Assembly (NCBI GenBank): GCA_038246545.1
Contig: JBBRVW010000014.1
Span: 1-64,000, forward strand
Length of the DNA stretch: 64,000 bases
Direction of reading: 5' to 3'
From: JBBRVW01 sp038246545
GTDB lineage: Bacteria; Actinomycetota; Actinomycetes; JACCUZ01
Position 1 is the first letter of the stretch. Every line of letters starts with the position of its first letter. Made by a program: the position numbers and the translations under genes. Positions 36,592 to 45,465 of the stretch are shown piece after piece. Below the pieces are notes generated by a model. That model was given only the letters and a program-made list of their open reading frames with translations. It did not search any database and was not told the origin of the DNA.

Positions 36592-37656
36592 TCAGCAGAT
36601 CCGCGGCAGCTGTTCGCCGAGCGGGAGGTCGACCACCCGCGTGCCGCCGAGCGCGGTCTTCGTCACCACGATCCCGGGGTGCTCGGCCACGCACGTCCCG
36701 ATCGCGACGGCGCCCTTGCCGTGTTCGTGCGCATGCATCGCGGCGAGCACCCGGTCGGCGTCCGCGGCCGGCACGAAGGCGATGAGCTTGCCCTCGTTCG
36801 CGACGTACAGCGGGTCCAGGCCCAGCAGGCCACAGGCGTCCCGCACGGGTTGCGGGATCGGCAGGTCGCGCTCCACCAGCTCGACGCCGACACCGGCGGA
36901 CTTCGCGATCTCGTTGAGGGTCGCGGCGACGCCGCCCCGGGTGGGGTCGCGCAGGGTGTGCACGTCGCCGCCGGAGGCCAGCATCGCGTTGACCAGCCCG
37001 TTCAGCGCAGCGCTGTCGCTCTCGACCGTGGTGCCGAACTCCAGCCCCTCCCGGCAGCTCATGACCGCGACGCCGTGCACGCCGACGTCGCCGCTGACGA
37101 TGACGACGTCGCCGGGCGTGGCCCGGGCCGGTGAGATCTCGACACCCTCGGGGACCAGCCCGATGCCGGCCGTGTTGACGAAGACACCGTCACCGTGGCC
37201 GACGTCGACGACCTTCGTGTCGCCGGTGACCAGCTTGACGCCGGCCAGCGTGGCGGCGGCACCCATCGCCTGCGCCACCCGCGCGATCTCGGCCAGCGGG
37301 GTCCCTTCCTCGAGGATGAACGCCGTCGACAGGACGAGCGGCTGGGCGCCGGACATCGCCAGGTCGTTCACGGTGCCGTTGACGGCCAGGTCGCCGATGG
37401 ACCCGCCGGGGAAGAACATCGGCTTCACGACGTACGAGTCGGTGGAGAACGCGAGCCGGGAGCCGCCGACGGAGATCACCGCCGAGTCGCCCATGGCGGC
37501 GTCGGCCGCGTCGCCGAACGCCGGCAGGAACAGGTGCTCCACGAGCTCGGCCGACAGCGCGCCACCGCCACCGTGCCCCATCACGATGTTCGGGGCGTCC
37601 CGCAGCGGGAGCGGGCAGACCCAGCTGTCGAAGTCGAGGGACGATGTGTCAGGCAT
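36592..37656 (-). CDS. hypE: Hydrogenase maturation factor HypE
   Basis: HypE dehydrates a thiocarboxamide on its C-terminal cysteine to thiocyanate, giving the CN ligands of the NiFe site. The 354-residue PurM-like protein has IVMGHGGGGALSAELVEHLF, STDSYVVKPMFFPGGSIGDL, LRDPTRGGVAATLNEIA and the essential terminal PRIC. The start is the ATG at 37656, overlapping the end of hypD by eight bases. It is complete and the terminal Cys is present. Confidence 0.96.
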   Translation of the reverse strand: MPDTSSLDFDSWVCPLPLRDAPNIVMGHGGGGALSAELVEHLFLPAFGDAADAAMGDSAVISVGGSRLAFSTDSYVVKPMFFPGGSIGDLAVNGTVNDLAMSGAQPLVLSTAFILEEGTPLAEIARVAQAMGAAATLAGVKLVTGDTKVVDVGHGDGVFVNTAGIGLVPEGVEISPARATPGDVVIVSGDVGVHGVAVMSCREGLEFGTTVESDSAALNGLVNAMLASGGDVHTLRDPTRGGVAATLNEIAKSAGVGVELVERDLPIPQPVRDACGLLGLDPLYVANEGKLIAFVPAADADRVLAAMHAHEHGKGAVAIGTCVAEHPGIVVTKTALGGTRVVDLPLGEQLPRIC

Positions 37657-38788
37657 GGGCCCGGGCCCCCACGCTCTCGAGCGGGATCGTGACCGCGGGG
37701 GTCTCCAGCCGCCGGTAGAGGTAGTACGCCGCGCAGGCGCCCTCGGACGAGACCATCGTCGCGCCGAGCGGGTTGCGCGGGGTGCACTCCTTGCCGAACG
37801 CGGCGCACTCGTGCGGCTTGATGAGGCCTTGCAGCACCTCTCCGGACCGGCAGATCGACGACTCCGCAGTGTGGATCCCCCCGACGTCGAAGCGTGCCTC
37901 GGCGTCCCAGGCGCGGTAGGTGTCGGAGAGCCGCCACCCGCTCTTCGGGATGACACCGATGCCGCGCCAGGCGCGGTCGGTGACCTCGAAGACGTCCGCC
38001 AGCATGGCCCGGGCGGTGGGGTTGCCCTCCGGTGGCACGACGCGCTCGTACGCGTTCTCCATCTCGTACCTGCCGGACTCCAGCTGCAGCACCGTCTGGC
38101 GGATGCCCTCGAGGATGTCCAGCGGCTCGAACCCTGTGACCACGATCGGCACGCGGTACTTCTCGGCCAGCGGCGGGTACTCGGCGGTGCCCATGACGCT
38201 GCACACGTGCCCGGCAGCGAGGAAGGCCTGCACCCGGCAGGTCGGCGACTCCATGATCGCGGCCACCGCCGGCGGCACGAGCACGTGCGAGACGAGCAGC
38301 GAGAAGTTCGTGATCCCCAGCCGCTTCGCCTGGTAGACCGTCATCGCGTTCGCGGGCGCCGTGGTCTCGAAGCCGATGCCGAAGAACACCACCTGCTTGT
38401 CCGGGTTCTCACGGGCCAGCTGCAGGGCGTCCATCGGCGAGTAGACGACGCGGACGTCCCCGCCCTCGCTCTTGATGCGGAACAGGTCCTCACCGCTGCC
38501 GGGGACCCGCAGCATGTCTCCGAACGAGCAGAAGATGACACCGGGTTCGCGGGCGATGGCCAGCGCGCGGTCGATGATCTCCAACGGTGTCACGCAGACC
38601 GGGCAGCCCGGCCCATGGATCATCTCGATGCCGCTCGGCAGGAGCTGGTCGATGCCGTGCCGGATGATCGAGTGGGTCTGGCCGCCGCAGACCTCCATGA
38701 TCGCCCACTGGCCGGTGGTGGCCTCATGGATCTGCTCGAGCAGCTTGTGGGCCAGGTCGGGGTTGCTGAACTCGTCCAGGTACTTCAT
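37649..38788 (-). CDS. hypD: Hydrogenase maturation factor HypD
   Basis: A [4Fe-4S] scaffold that, with HypC, assembles the Fe(CN)2CO unit. The 379-residue protein has IMEVCGGQTHSIIRHGID with its active Cys, HGPGCPVCVTP, FFGIGFETTAPANA, AAGHVCSVMGTAEY and the cluster cysteines towards the C-terminus (SSICRSGEVL, HECAAFGKECTPRNPLG). It overlaps hypC by four bases and hypE by eight. Confidence 0.96.
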   Translation of the reverse strand: MKYLDEFSNPDLAHKLLEQIHEATTGQWAIMEVCGGQTHSIIRHGIDQLLPSGIEMIHGPGCPVCVTPLEIIDRALAIAREPGVIFCSFGDMLRVPGSGEDLFRIKSEGGDVRVVYSPMDALQLARENPDKQVVFFGIGFETTAPANAMTVYQAKRLGITNFSLLVSHVLVPPAVAAIMESPTCRVQAFLAAGHVCSVMGTAEYPPLAEKYRVPIVVTGFEPLDILEGIRQTVLQLESGRYEMENAYERVVPPEGNPTARAMLADVFEVTDRAWRGIGVIPKSGWRLSDTYRAWDAEARFDVGGIHTAESSICRSGEVLQGLIKPHECAAFGKECTPRNPLGATMVSSEGACAAYYLYRRLETPAVTIPLESVGARAHA

Positions 38789-39108
38789 CGCACGCCTCCT
38801 GCGCTGTCGTCCATCGCCCCGACCGGAGCGGGTGCGCCGGCCTTCCGGGCGGCCAGGGCAACCTGGTCGCCGAACTCCTCCTCGAGGATCCCCATCGACT
38901 CGAACTGGGCCAGCGTGCTGCGGGCCGACTCCTCGTCGAGACGTTGGATGGCGAACCCGACATGGACGATCACGTAGTCGCCGATGGTGACGTCCGGGAG
39001 GTACTCCAGACAGACGTCCTTGCGGACGCCACCGAAGTCCACCTCGGCCATCCGGGTCCCGTCACGCTCCATCAGCATGTCGATCCGTCCTGGCACCGCT
39101 AGGCACAT
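38785..39108 (-). CDS. hypC: Hydrogenase maturation chaperone HypC (first copy)
   Basis: A HypC/HupF chaperone of 107 residues with the essential N-terminal Met-Cys (MCLAVPGRID) and the OB-like core GVRKDVCLEYLPDVTIGDYV, then VHVGFAIQRLDEESA. It carries the Fe(CN)2CO unit from HypD to the large subunit. The ATG is preceded by AAGGAGAC. The tail of about 25 residues is longer than usual. A second hypC lies beyond hypF. Confidence 0.94.
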   Translation of the reverse strand: MCLAVPGRIDMLMERDGTRMAEVDFGGVRKDVCLEYLPDVTIGDYVIVHVGFAIQRLDEESARSTLAQFESMGILEEEFGDQVALAARKAGAPAPVGAMDDSAGGVR

Positions 39109-39132
39109 GTCCGTCTCCTTGTCCTCAGCCCG

Positions 39133-41433
39133 TCAACTCGCCGCGACCATCAGCTGGCCGAGCGCGATCCCACCGTCGTTGGCCGGCACCCGCTCGGCGC
39201 TGAGCACCGTGAAACCGTCCTGCTGGAGCCCGCGCCGCCCCGCCGAGAGCAGCAGCGCGTTGCCGAAAACCCCGCCGCCGAGGGCGACGACCGACAGCCC
39301 GGACCGGTCCCGCTCCCGTCGTGCCAGACCGGTCACGAGGCCGGCGACGGCGGCGTGGAACCTCGCCGCGACCGTCGCCACGTCGACGCCGGCCCGCCGG
39401 TCGGCAACCACGGCGCGTACCACCGGCGCCGCGTCGGCGAGCACCGCGCCGGCGTCGTCGGTCAGTCCGAAGGCGTAGCCGCTGTCGACCGGGACCCCGC
39501 GTGCCGCACCCTCGAGCTCGATGGCCGCCTCCGCCTCGTAGTCGACGACCTGCCGCAGGTCGCACAGGGACGAGACCGCGTCGAAGAGCCGCCCCATGCT
39601 CGACGTGGGGGCCGTGCCGAACCCGGACCGGAGCTGGTGTGCGAGCACGGCGCGCTCCTCGGCCGGGCAGGCGCGCACCGGGGCCAGGTCGTCGTCCCAG
39701 GGGACGCCGGCTGCCCACAGGTGGGCCAGCGCCATCCGGTACGGCCGGTGCACGCTCGCATCGCCGCCGGGGAGCGGGACGTAGGCGAGGTGTGCCGCGC
39801 GGCGGAAGCCCTTGTAGTCGGCCACCAGCAGCTCACCCCCCCAGATGGCGCCGTCGGTGCCGTAGCCGGTGCCGTCGAAGGCGACGCCGATGACCGGCTC
39901 GGTCCCGTCCAGCCCGTGCTCGGCCATCACGGCGGCGACGTGCGCGTGGTGGTGCTGCACCGTGCGCAGCTCGCGACCCGCCAGGTGACGCCGGGCCCAG
40001 CCCGACGACCGGTACGACGGATGGGCGTCGGCGACCAGTCGTCGCGGGCTGACGCCGACGAGCGCCTCGAGGTGCCCTCGCGACACGTCGAACGCCTCGA
40101 GAGTGGCGAGGTCGTCCATGTCGCCGACGTGCTGGCTGAGCCACGCGTAGCGGCCCTCGGCAACCGCGCAGGTGTTCTTCAGATCGGCGCCCACGGCGAG
40201 CATCGGGGGCACCTCGACGGGCAGCGCGATCGGGAGCGGGGCGTACCCGCGCGAGCGGCGGACCGGTGCCTCCCTGCCGTCGACCACCCGGGTCACGGAG
40301 TCGTCGACCGGCACGTGGATCGGCCGGTCGTGGCGTAGCCAAGCGTCGACCAGCGGCTCCAGCCGGTCGAGTGCGTCGTCGTCACGGTAGGCGAGCGGCT
40401 CGCCCCCGAGGTTCCCCGACGTCATGACCAGGTGGTCGGGTGTGCCGTCGTCGCCGGGACCCAGCAGCAGCGTGTGCAGCGGGGTGTACGGGAGCAGCAT
40501 GCCCAGGTCGGGGCTGCGCGGCGCGACATCCGCGGCAACGGTGTCCGCCTCGTGGTCGGTGCGCCTCGCGAGCAGCACGATGGGGCGGCGGCTGTCAGTC
40601 AGCAGGGCGGCCTCGACGTCGTCGAGGTGCGCGAGCCGCCGCGCCGCGGCCAGGTCGCGCACCATGACCGCGAACGGCTTGGCCCCGCGGCGCTTTCGCC
40701 GGCGCAGCTCGGCCACCGCACCGGCGTTCATGGCGTCGCACGCGAGGTGGTAGCCGCCCAGGCCCTTCACCGCCACGATCGCGCCGTCGCGCAGCAGCCG
40801 TCGGGTCTCGCGCAGGGCGTCGTCGCGCACCAGCGCGCCGTGGCCCGGTCGCACCAGCTCGAGCGTCGGGCCGCAGTCGTGGCAGGCGATCGGCTGGGCG
40901 TGGAACCGGCGGTCGGCCGGGTCGGCGTACTCCGACCGGCAGGCCGCGCACATCGGGAAGCCCGCCATGGTGGTCGTCGGCCGGTCGTAGGGGAGCGACC
41001 TGATGATGGTGAACCGGGGGCCGCAGCTGGTGCAGGAGATGAAGGGGTGCCGGAACCGGCGGTCGCCCGGGTCGGCCAGCTCGCGCAGGCAGTCGGGACA
41101 GGTCGAGACGTCGGGGCCGGCGAGGGTGCGCACCGCTGCGCCCGGCGCGTGGTCGGTGTCGGCGATCACGAAGCCGCTGCCGCCCAGCGGGCGCAACGGC
41201 TCGCTGTTCACCGACTCGACGACGGCGAGCGCCGGTGCCTCGGCGCGCAGGGCGACGCCGAGCGCTGCCACCGCAGCCGGGTCGCCCTCGACCTCCGCGA
41301 CGACACCGCTGCGGTCGTTGCCCACCGAGCCGGTCAGGCCGAGCCGGGTCGCCGTGACGTAGACGAAGGGACGGAAGCCGACGCCCTGCACCACTCCGGT
41401 GACCCGGTATCGGACCCTGGCGCGGCCGGTCAT
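39133..41433 (-). CDS. hypF: Carbamoyltransferase HypF
   Basis: HypF makes the carbamoyl group that becomes the cyanide ligands, using carbamoyl phosphate and ATP. Its 766 residues contain an acylphosphatase-like domain (1-90; VQGVGFRPFVYVTATRLGL), zinc-finger motifs (CPDCLRELADP..., CTSCGPRF, CAACRSEY, CHDCGPT), a YrdC-like domain (about 200-390; GLGGYHLACDAMN) and a Kae1-like domain with QHHHAHVAAVMAEHGLDG. All domains are intact. Its stop lies 24 bp from the hypC start and its ATG overlaps the second hypC. Confidence 0.95.
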   Translation of the reverse strand: MTGRARVRYRVTGVVQGVGFRPFVYVTATRLGLTGSVGNDRSGVVAEVEGDPAAVAALGVALRAEAPALAVVESVNSEPLRPLGGSGFVIADTDHAPGAAVRTLAGPDVSTCPDCLRELADPGDRRFRHPFISCTSCGPRFTIIRSLPYDRPTTTMAGFPMCAACRSEYADPADRRFHAQPIACHDCGPTLELVRPGHGALVRDDALRETRRLLRDGAIVAVKGLGGYHLACDAMNAGAVAELRRRKRRGAKPFAVMVRDLAAARRLAHLDDVEAALLTDSRRPIVLLARRTDHEADTVAADVAPRSPDLGMLLPYTPLHTLLLGPGDDGTPDHLVMTSGNLGGEPLAYRDDDALDRLEPLVDAWLRHDRPIHVPVDDSVTRVVDGREAPVRRSRGYAPLPIALPVEVPPMLAVGADLKNTCAVAEGRYAWLSQHVGDMDDLATLEAFDVSRGHLEALVGVSPRRLVADAHPSYRSSGWARRHLAGRELRTVQHHHAHVAAVMAEHGLDGTEPVIGVAFDGTGYGTDGAIWGGELLVADYKGFRRAAHLAYVPLPGGDASVHRPYRMALAHLWAAGVPWDDDLAPVRACPAEERAVLAHQLRSGFGTAPTSSMGRLFDAVSSLCDLRQVVDYEAEAAIELEGAARGVPVDSGYAFGLTDDAGAVLADAAPVVRAVVADRRAGVDVATVAARFHAAVAGLVTGLARRERDRSGLSVVALGGGVFGNALLLSAGRRGLQQDGFTVLSAERVPANDGGIALGQLMVAAS

Positions 41434-41714
41434 GACGCCGCCTCCACCTCCGGCGACGGCTCCTCGTCCCGGGCAGTGCCGTCACGAGGATTGCCCATCA
41501 TCTCCAGCCCGGACATGGCCGCGTCGGCACCGTCCTTGTCCGTGAGCTCGACCGCGAAGCCCATGTGGATGAGCACCCACTGGCCGGGCGCCGGCGACTC
41601 GTCGAGCATGCCGACGTTGACCTGCCGGGCAAGGCCCTCGACGTCGACGAGGGCGAGCTGGTCGCCGTAGCCCTCGACCATCGAGACCACCCGACCGGGG
41701 ATGCCGAGGCACAT
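41430..41714 (-). CDS. hypC: HypC-family chaperone (second copy)
   Basis: A second HypC-type protein (94 residues) with MCLGIPGRVVSMVEG, QVNVGMLDESPAPGQWVLIH and MGFAVELTDKDGADAAM. It differs strongly from the first copy but keeps the Met-Cys start and the IHMGFA core. A pair of HypC proteins may serve different steps or partners. ATG at 41714, two bases after the hypA stop. Its stop overlaps the hypF start by four bases. Confidence 0.92.
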   Translation of the reverse strand: MCLGIPGRVVSMVEGYGDQLALVDVEGLARQVNVGMLDESPAPGQWVLIHMGFAVELTDKDGADAAMSGLEMMGNPRDGTARDEEPSPEVEAAS

Positions 41715-41716
41715 GG

Positions 41717-42133
41717 TCAGTGCACCTCGCCGGGTGCGTGGGTGTGCGCCGGTACCAGCTCGGACCGGTGGTCGTCCTCGGCCACCGGGGCGGTCGCCGG
41801 GTCGAGGTACTGCAGCCACTCGAGGATGACCTCGTCACCGCCGGAGGCCGCCACCTCCAGCGAGCCGCAGGCCGGGCAGGCCGGCGACGGGTCGGTGCTC
41901 TCGAAGTCGTACCGGCAGTCCATGCAGTGGCCCTGCACCGGGACGACGACGACCTCGGTGGTTGCACCGGCGGCAGGGCCGTCGATTGCGGCGATCTGGA
42001 ACGACTGCTCGAACGCGTCGGCGACGACCCGGTGCACGGCCCCGATCCGCACCCCGATGCGCGCTACCGGGCGGCCGGCGGCGCGCCGCTCGACTGCCTC
42101 GAGCACGCCCTCGCAGTAGCTCATCTCATGCAC
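41717..42133 (-). CDS. hypA: Hydrogenase nickel insertion protein HypA
   Basis: HypA delivers Ni2+ to the large subunit. The MHE start gives His2 for nickel. The zinc site is Cys70/Cys73 in HCMDCRYDFE and Cys86/Cys89 in ACPACGS. The 138-residue protein has a longer acidic/His C-terminal tail (EDDHRSELVPAHTHAPGEVH) whose histidines might add metal affinity. No hypB is present beside it. Confidence 0.93.
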   Translation of the reverse strand: MHEMSYCEGVLEAVERRAAGRPVARIGVRIGAVHRVVADAFEQSFQIAAIDGPAAGATTEVVVVPVQGHCMDCRYDFESTDPSPACPACGSLEVAASGGDEVILEWLQYLDPATAPVAEDDHRSELVPAHTHAPGEVH

Positions 42134-42146
42134 GTGTGCGGCCCTC

Positions 42147-42266
42147 CTACATCGATCGCATGCGCAGGTACCGCTTGACGTCCGAGATCGACCGGACGCC
42201 GATCAGCACGCCGAACAGCGCCACTACGCAGACGACGACGGTGGTGATGATGCCGACGGTCCTCAT
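42147..42266 (-). CDS. 39-residue single-span membrane peptide
   Basis: A short gene encodes one hydrophobic helix (about residues 4-24; VGIITTVVVCVVALFGVLIG) followed by a basic amphipathic end (VKRYLRMRSM). An RBS-like GAGAGGACC lies 4 bases before the ATG, and it fits exactly between the protease gene and hypA, with gaps of one and 13 bases. It resembles small proteins I remember as DUF6893, unverified. In a cytosolic hydrogenase operon a membrane-anchoring or membrane-sensing role is a possible inference. Confidence 0.7.
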   Translation of the reverse strand: MRTVGIITTVVVCVVALFGVLIGVRSISDVKRYLRMRSM

Positions 42267-42267
42267 G

Positions 42268-42744
42268 TCAGGTCCTCTCTCTGGTGAACCCGAGCTTGTG
42301 CTCGAGCAGCTCGTGCACGAGTGCGATCGCGCCGTCGACCGCCGCGGCGACCGAGGGCGTCAGTCCGATGCCTTCACCGACGTCTGCCGGTTGGCAGCCG
42401 ACGACATAGGTCGGAGGGAGCGATCCACCGAGCTGTCCCAGCCCGGCGAGCACGGCGACCGGCGCCATGCCGTGCGCGTCCAGCTCACCCTCGCCGAGGT
42501 CGTCCGGTCCGACCTCGAGCACCGAGAGGTCGCCGGGCGCTCCGTCGCCCGGCATGGCATCGACGACGACCAGGGCGTCGTAGCCGTCGAGCAGGTCGTA
42601 GGCGAGGTGCATGCCGCGGATGCCGTAGTCGACGACCTTCACGTCACCGGGCGGCGGTGCGGCGACCAGCCGGCGGGCGACCTCGCTGCCGAAGCCGTCG
42701 TCGGTGAGGAAGAGGTTGCCGATGCCGGCGACGAGGACGGTCAT
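42268..42744 (-). CDS. Hydrogenase maturation protease
   Basis: An endopeptidase of the HybD/HycI type that trims the large-subunit C-terminus after nickel insertion. The 158-residue protein shows VAGIGNLFLTDDGFGSEVA with Asp16, VVVDAMPGDGAPGDL with Asp62, and the His91 of DAHGM. The usual nickel ligands are Glu/Asp, Asp and His, so the site looks complete. The large subunit in this operon has a matching 23-residue tail after its last ligand His. The ATG at 42744 overlaps the upstream stop. Confidence 0.92.
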   Translation of the reverse strand: MTVLVAGIGNLFLTDDGFGSEVARRLVAAPPPGDVKVVDYGIRGMHLAYDLLDGYDALVVVDAMPGDGAPGDLSVLEVGPDDLGEGELDAHGMAPVAVLAGLGQLGGSLPPTYVVGCQPADVGEGIGLTPSVAAAVDGAIALVHELLEHKLGFTRERT

Positions 42745-44177
42745 CGGGCGTCCTCCCGAGCGGGCAGTGGCTCGACCTCGTCGGGGCTGAAGTAGAGGTA
42801 GCGACCGGTGGTGTCGTAGAGGTCCCGGCCGGGGTCGTCCTCGAGCACGACGGCGAGGTGCTGCCCGCCGTCGACGTCGAAGTACACCCGGGAGACCACG
42901 GCCGTCTGGCCGGCAAGGAAGAGATCCTGCGCGTCGGCCCGTCGCGACGGGCGCAGCAGCACCCGGCTGCCCTTCGACACCGGGACTCCGCCGACGAGCA
43001 CGGCGTCGGACTCCGGTTGCGCCCGGGCGTCCTGTCCCTCGTCCCACCACGGCACGTCGTCGGCCAGGGTGTCGGGCACCTCGGACGACGGCTCGGTCCA
43101 CACCGGGAACGGGTCGCGGCCGGCGTCCGCGGCCGGGTCGGCCGACCGCCGGGCGCCGTGCAGCAGGGCCAGCGCGTCGTCGGTCATCGCGTCGCAGCGG
43201 GCCAGGATCGCGGCAGCACGTGGGTCGGTGCCGCGGGCCTCGGCTTTCTCCTGCTCGGTCATCGTCATCACGCGCAGGGTGAGGATCTCGTCGATCTCGG
43301 TGGCGTCGAACAGGTCGCCGGCACTCTCCGGGGCGATGCTCGGATAGTCGCCGAGCACGATGGGCGACACCAGGACGGCGTCGGTGCCCGCGTCGTCGGC
43401 CACCATCACCGGCCAGCAGCGGTGCTGGTGGCAGGCGGCGGCGTCGGCCGCGGCCCAGCCGGGCGGGTCGAGCAGCGGGACGAAGGGCGCTCCCTTCGCC
43501 GTCACCAGCAGGTGGGTGCCGACGAAGGAGTAGCGGGCCGCGACGTCGCGGGGTGTCCAGCCGGGCATGTCCCCGGCCGTCCACGCCGTGCGGTTGTCGA
43601 CGCGGACGCCGGTGACACGCACCCGGGGGTCGCTGCCGGCGCGGGGTGTCACGGTGACCGTGCCGCTGACCGCCCAGCGGGTGCGCCGCAGCCGGCCCAC
43701 CACCCGGCCGTCGTCGATGAGCTCCTCGAGGTCCTCGCCGCCCGGCAGCTCGACCTGGTGCCGCGACGTCGCGTCGAGCGGGACGTCGGCGAAGGTCACC
43801 TCGCGGGAGACAGCCTCGTGGAAGGGGATCCACCGGGTGCCGTCGACCCGCAGCTCGTCCACCGGTGCGAAGCCGGACACGGAACCGGCGGCCGGGCGCT
43901 CGACGGTGCGGGCCTGGACCTGCAGGAACCGCAGGTGCAGGTCCAGCGTGGCTCCCGGCGAGGCCTCGAGGAGCACCTCGGCGGTCATCGTCGGCTCCTC
44001 GCCGGCGCCGGCAGCTGCGGCACCGTCGGGACCGAGGATCCCGAACTGCCACCGCACCTGGTTCTTCGACGAGGACGCCCGGTACGGGTAGAGCAGGTAG
44101 CCCTCGTAGAGGACGGCATCGGCCACCTGCCGAGCACGAGTCAGGTTGTTCGGGGCGGTCGGGCCGGTGGGCGTCAC
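42741..44177 (-). CDS. Large hydrogenase-cluster protein of unknown function
   Basis: A 478-residue soluble protein not recognised as a named enzyme. It opens ARQVADAVLYEGYLLYPYRA with SSSKNQVRWQFGILGPDG next. The middle contains VRVTGVRVDNRT, YSFVGTHLLVTAKGAPF and a possible metal-binding ACHQHRCWPVMV, then APESAGDLFDATEIDEILTL. The C-terminal 70 residues (GSRVLLRPSRRADAQDLFL through YLYFSPDEVEPL) resemble a small beta-barrel module. Its GTG overlaps the stop of the preceding gene and its own stop overlaps the protease start, so it is firmly within the operon. A role in maturation or as a scaffold is inference only. Confidence 0.75.
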   Translation of the reverse strand: MTPTGPTAPNNLTRARQVADAVLYEGYLLYPYRASSSKNQVRWQFGILGPDGAAAAGAGEEPTMTAEVLLEASPGATLDLHLRFLQVQARTVERPAAGSVSGFAPVDELRVDGTRWIPFHEAVSREVTFADVPLDATSRHQVELPGGEDLEELIDDGRVVGRLRRTRWAVSGTVTVTPRAGSDPRVRVTGVRVDNRTAWTAGDMPGWTPRDVAARYSFVGTHLLVTAKGAPFVPLLDPPGWAAADAAACHQHRCWPVMVADDAGTDAVLVSPIVLGDYPSIAPESAGDLFDATEIDEILTLRVMTMTEQEKAEARGTDPRAAAILARCDAMTDDALALLHGARRSADPAADAGRDPFPVWTEPSSEVPDTLADDVPWWDEGQDARAQPESDAVLVGGVPVSKGSRVLLRPSRRADAQDLFLAGQTAVVSRVYFDVDGGQHLAVVLEDDPGRDLYDTTGRYLYFSPDEVEPLPAREDAR

Positions 44178-44812
44178 GGGACGGTCACCTCCGCCGGCAG
44201 CAGGTGGGCCACCGTCTCCTCCCACGACGTGAGGCCACGGGCCGACCGGTAGCGGGCCAGCGCGTCGATGCTGTCGCGGTCGAGCCGGATCCAGCCGGAG
44301 CCGGGGAAGTAGAGGTCCATCAGCCGGCGCCAGGTGGCCACCGGCAGCCGGCACCGGGCCTCCAGCGACCAGGAGAGCTGCTCTGCGGCGAAACCGGTCT
44401 CTCCGCGAGTGAACACCGTGCCGCTGAAGAGCAGCAGCAGCGGGACCTCGCCGTCGCCGAGCGCGTGCAGGTACTTCGTGCCGCTGACGTCGAAGTCGTA
44501 GGTGCAGGCCACCGGGAGGTCGACCTCGGTCTCCCCGTGGAAGCCCTGGACCATGGCCGACGCGTGCGTCCAGAGGAACGGCTTGAGGGTGTCGTGGTAG
44601 CGGTCCGGTGTGCCGAACAGGTCGGCCAGCCCGGCCCGCTCGGCGTCGTCGTACGGCCGGCGCTGCGGCTCGATCCGCAGCTGCGCCCGCAACGCGATGG
44701 CGTGCACGCGGGCCCCGCTGCTCTCGGTGAGGCGCAGCCGGAACAGCAGGTGCGGCGCGGCGGCGTGCTGCTGCGCCTGGATGTCGAGGACCTCGACCGC
44801 GAGGTCGGTCAC
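44174..44812 (-). CDS. Hydrogenase-cluster protein of unknown function (DUF6084-like)
   Basis: A 212-residue soluble protein with beta-rich segments LAVEVLDIQAQQHAAAPHLL, FRLRLTESSGARVHAIALRA and VDLPVACTYDFDVSGTKYLH, then LLLLFSGTVFT. It ends in a helical VATWRRLMDLYFPGSGWIRL. The pattern fits a family I remember as DUF6084, seen with actinobacterial hydrogenases (unchecked). It starts at GTG 44812, overlapping the upstream stop, and has no cysteines arranged for metal clusters. Confidence 0.75.
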   Translation of the reverse strand: MTDLAVEVLDIQAQQHAAAPHLLFRLRLTESSGARVHAIALRAQLRIEPQRRPYDDAERAGLADLFGTPDRYHDTLKPFLWTHASAMVQGFHGETEVDLPVACTYDFDVSGTKYLHALGDGEVPLLLLFSGTVFTRGETGFAAEQLSWSLEARCRLPVATWRRLMDLYFPGSGWIRLDRDSIDALARYRSARGLTSWEETVAHLLPAEVTVP

Positions 44813-45465
44813 GGCGAGCTCACGCGGTCTCCCGGCTTGCTGCGCGCCCGCACGGTGCCGAAGAACTCGTCCAACCGGCGGTGCACGTCCTGCCCGCCGT
44901 CGAAGCCGCGCCACATGGTGCGCAGGTGGCCTACCAGCTCGTAGCAGACGTCGATCGGCACGAGGAACGCCTCGACCCGCTGGCCGGTGGCGCGCACGAG
45001 CAGCGCCTCGACGTCGGGCCGGAGGGTGGCCAGCCCCGGTGCAGCGGCGACCACCCGCTCCCACGCCGCCAGCGGCAGCTCGGACTCGGTCGCGCCGGCC
45101 GGGCCGGGGTAGAAGCCGACCACCCGCTCGAGAGCGGAGTTGAGGAACAGGAACGCGGTCCCGACCGGCAGCTCGAGCTCATCCCACACCGGGACTGCGA
45201 GGTCCGGGAAGGAGAGGTAGCGGTCGGGCACCGAGCGGTAGGCCAGCTGCGCGTCGTCGCGGGTGAAGAGCAGGTAGCAGGGCCGGCAGGCGCACAGCAG
45301 CGACCGGCTGCCGAGGTTGACCACGTGCTGGTGGGCGTCGGCGACCGGTGCCCCGCACATCTCGCACCGCTCGTACGCCGGCGGGTCGGGCCGGGTGGCT
45401 CGGATCCGGGCCAGCACGGACAGCGCCCCGGGGGGTGTGGGCGTCGCCCCCGGGGTCCCGCTCAC
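44809..45465 (-). CDS. Zinc-ribbon-like hydrogenase-cluster protein (DUF5947-like)
   Basis: A 218-residue protein beginning with a Cys-rich unit: Cys34/Cys37 in RCEMCGAPVADAHQHVVNLG and Cys58/60/63 in LLCACRPCYLLFT, with histidines between. These could hold zinc or a cluster. The remainder (VGTAFLFLNSALERVVGFYP, VEAFLVPIDVCYELVGHLR) is globular. It resembles a family I recall as DUF5947 in hydrogenase gene sets, not verified here. GTG 45465 overlaps the NifU/Rieske stop. Possible roles are a small electron-transfer or maturation protein. Confidence 0.75.
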   Translation of the reverse strand: MSGTPGATPTPPGALSVLARIRATRPDPPAYERCEMCGAPVADAHQHVVNLGSRSLLCACRPCYLLFTRDDAQLAYRSVPDRYLSFPDLAVPVWDELELPVGTAFLFLNSALERVVGFYPGPAGATESELPLAAWERVVAAAPGLATLRPDVEALLVRATGQRVEAFLVPIDVCYELVGHLRTMWRGFDGGQDVHRRLDEFFGTVRARSKPGDRVSSP

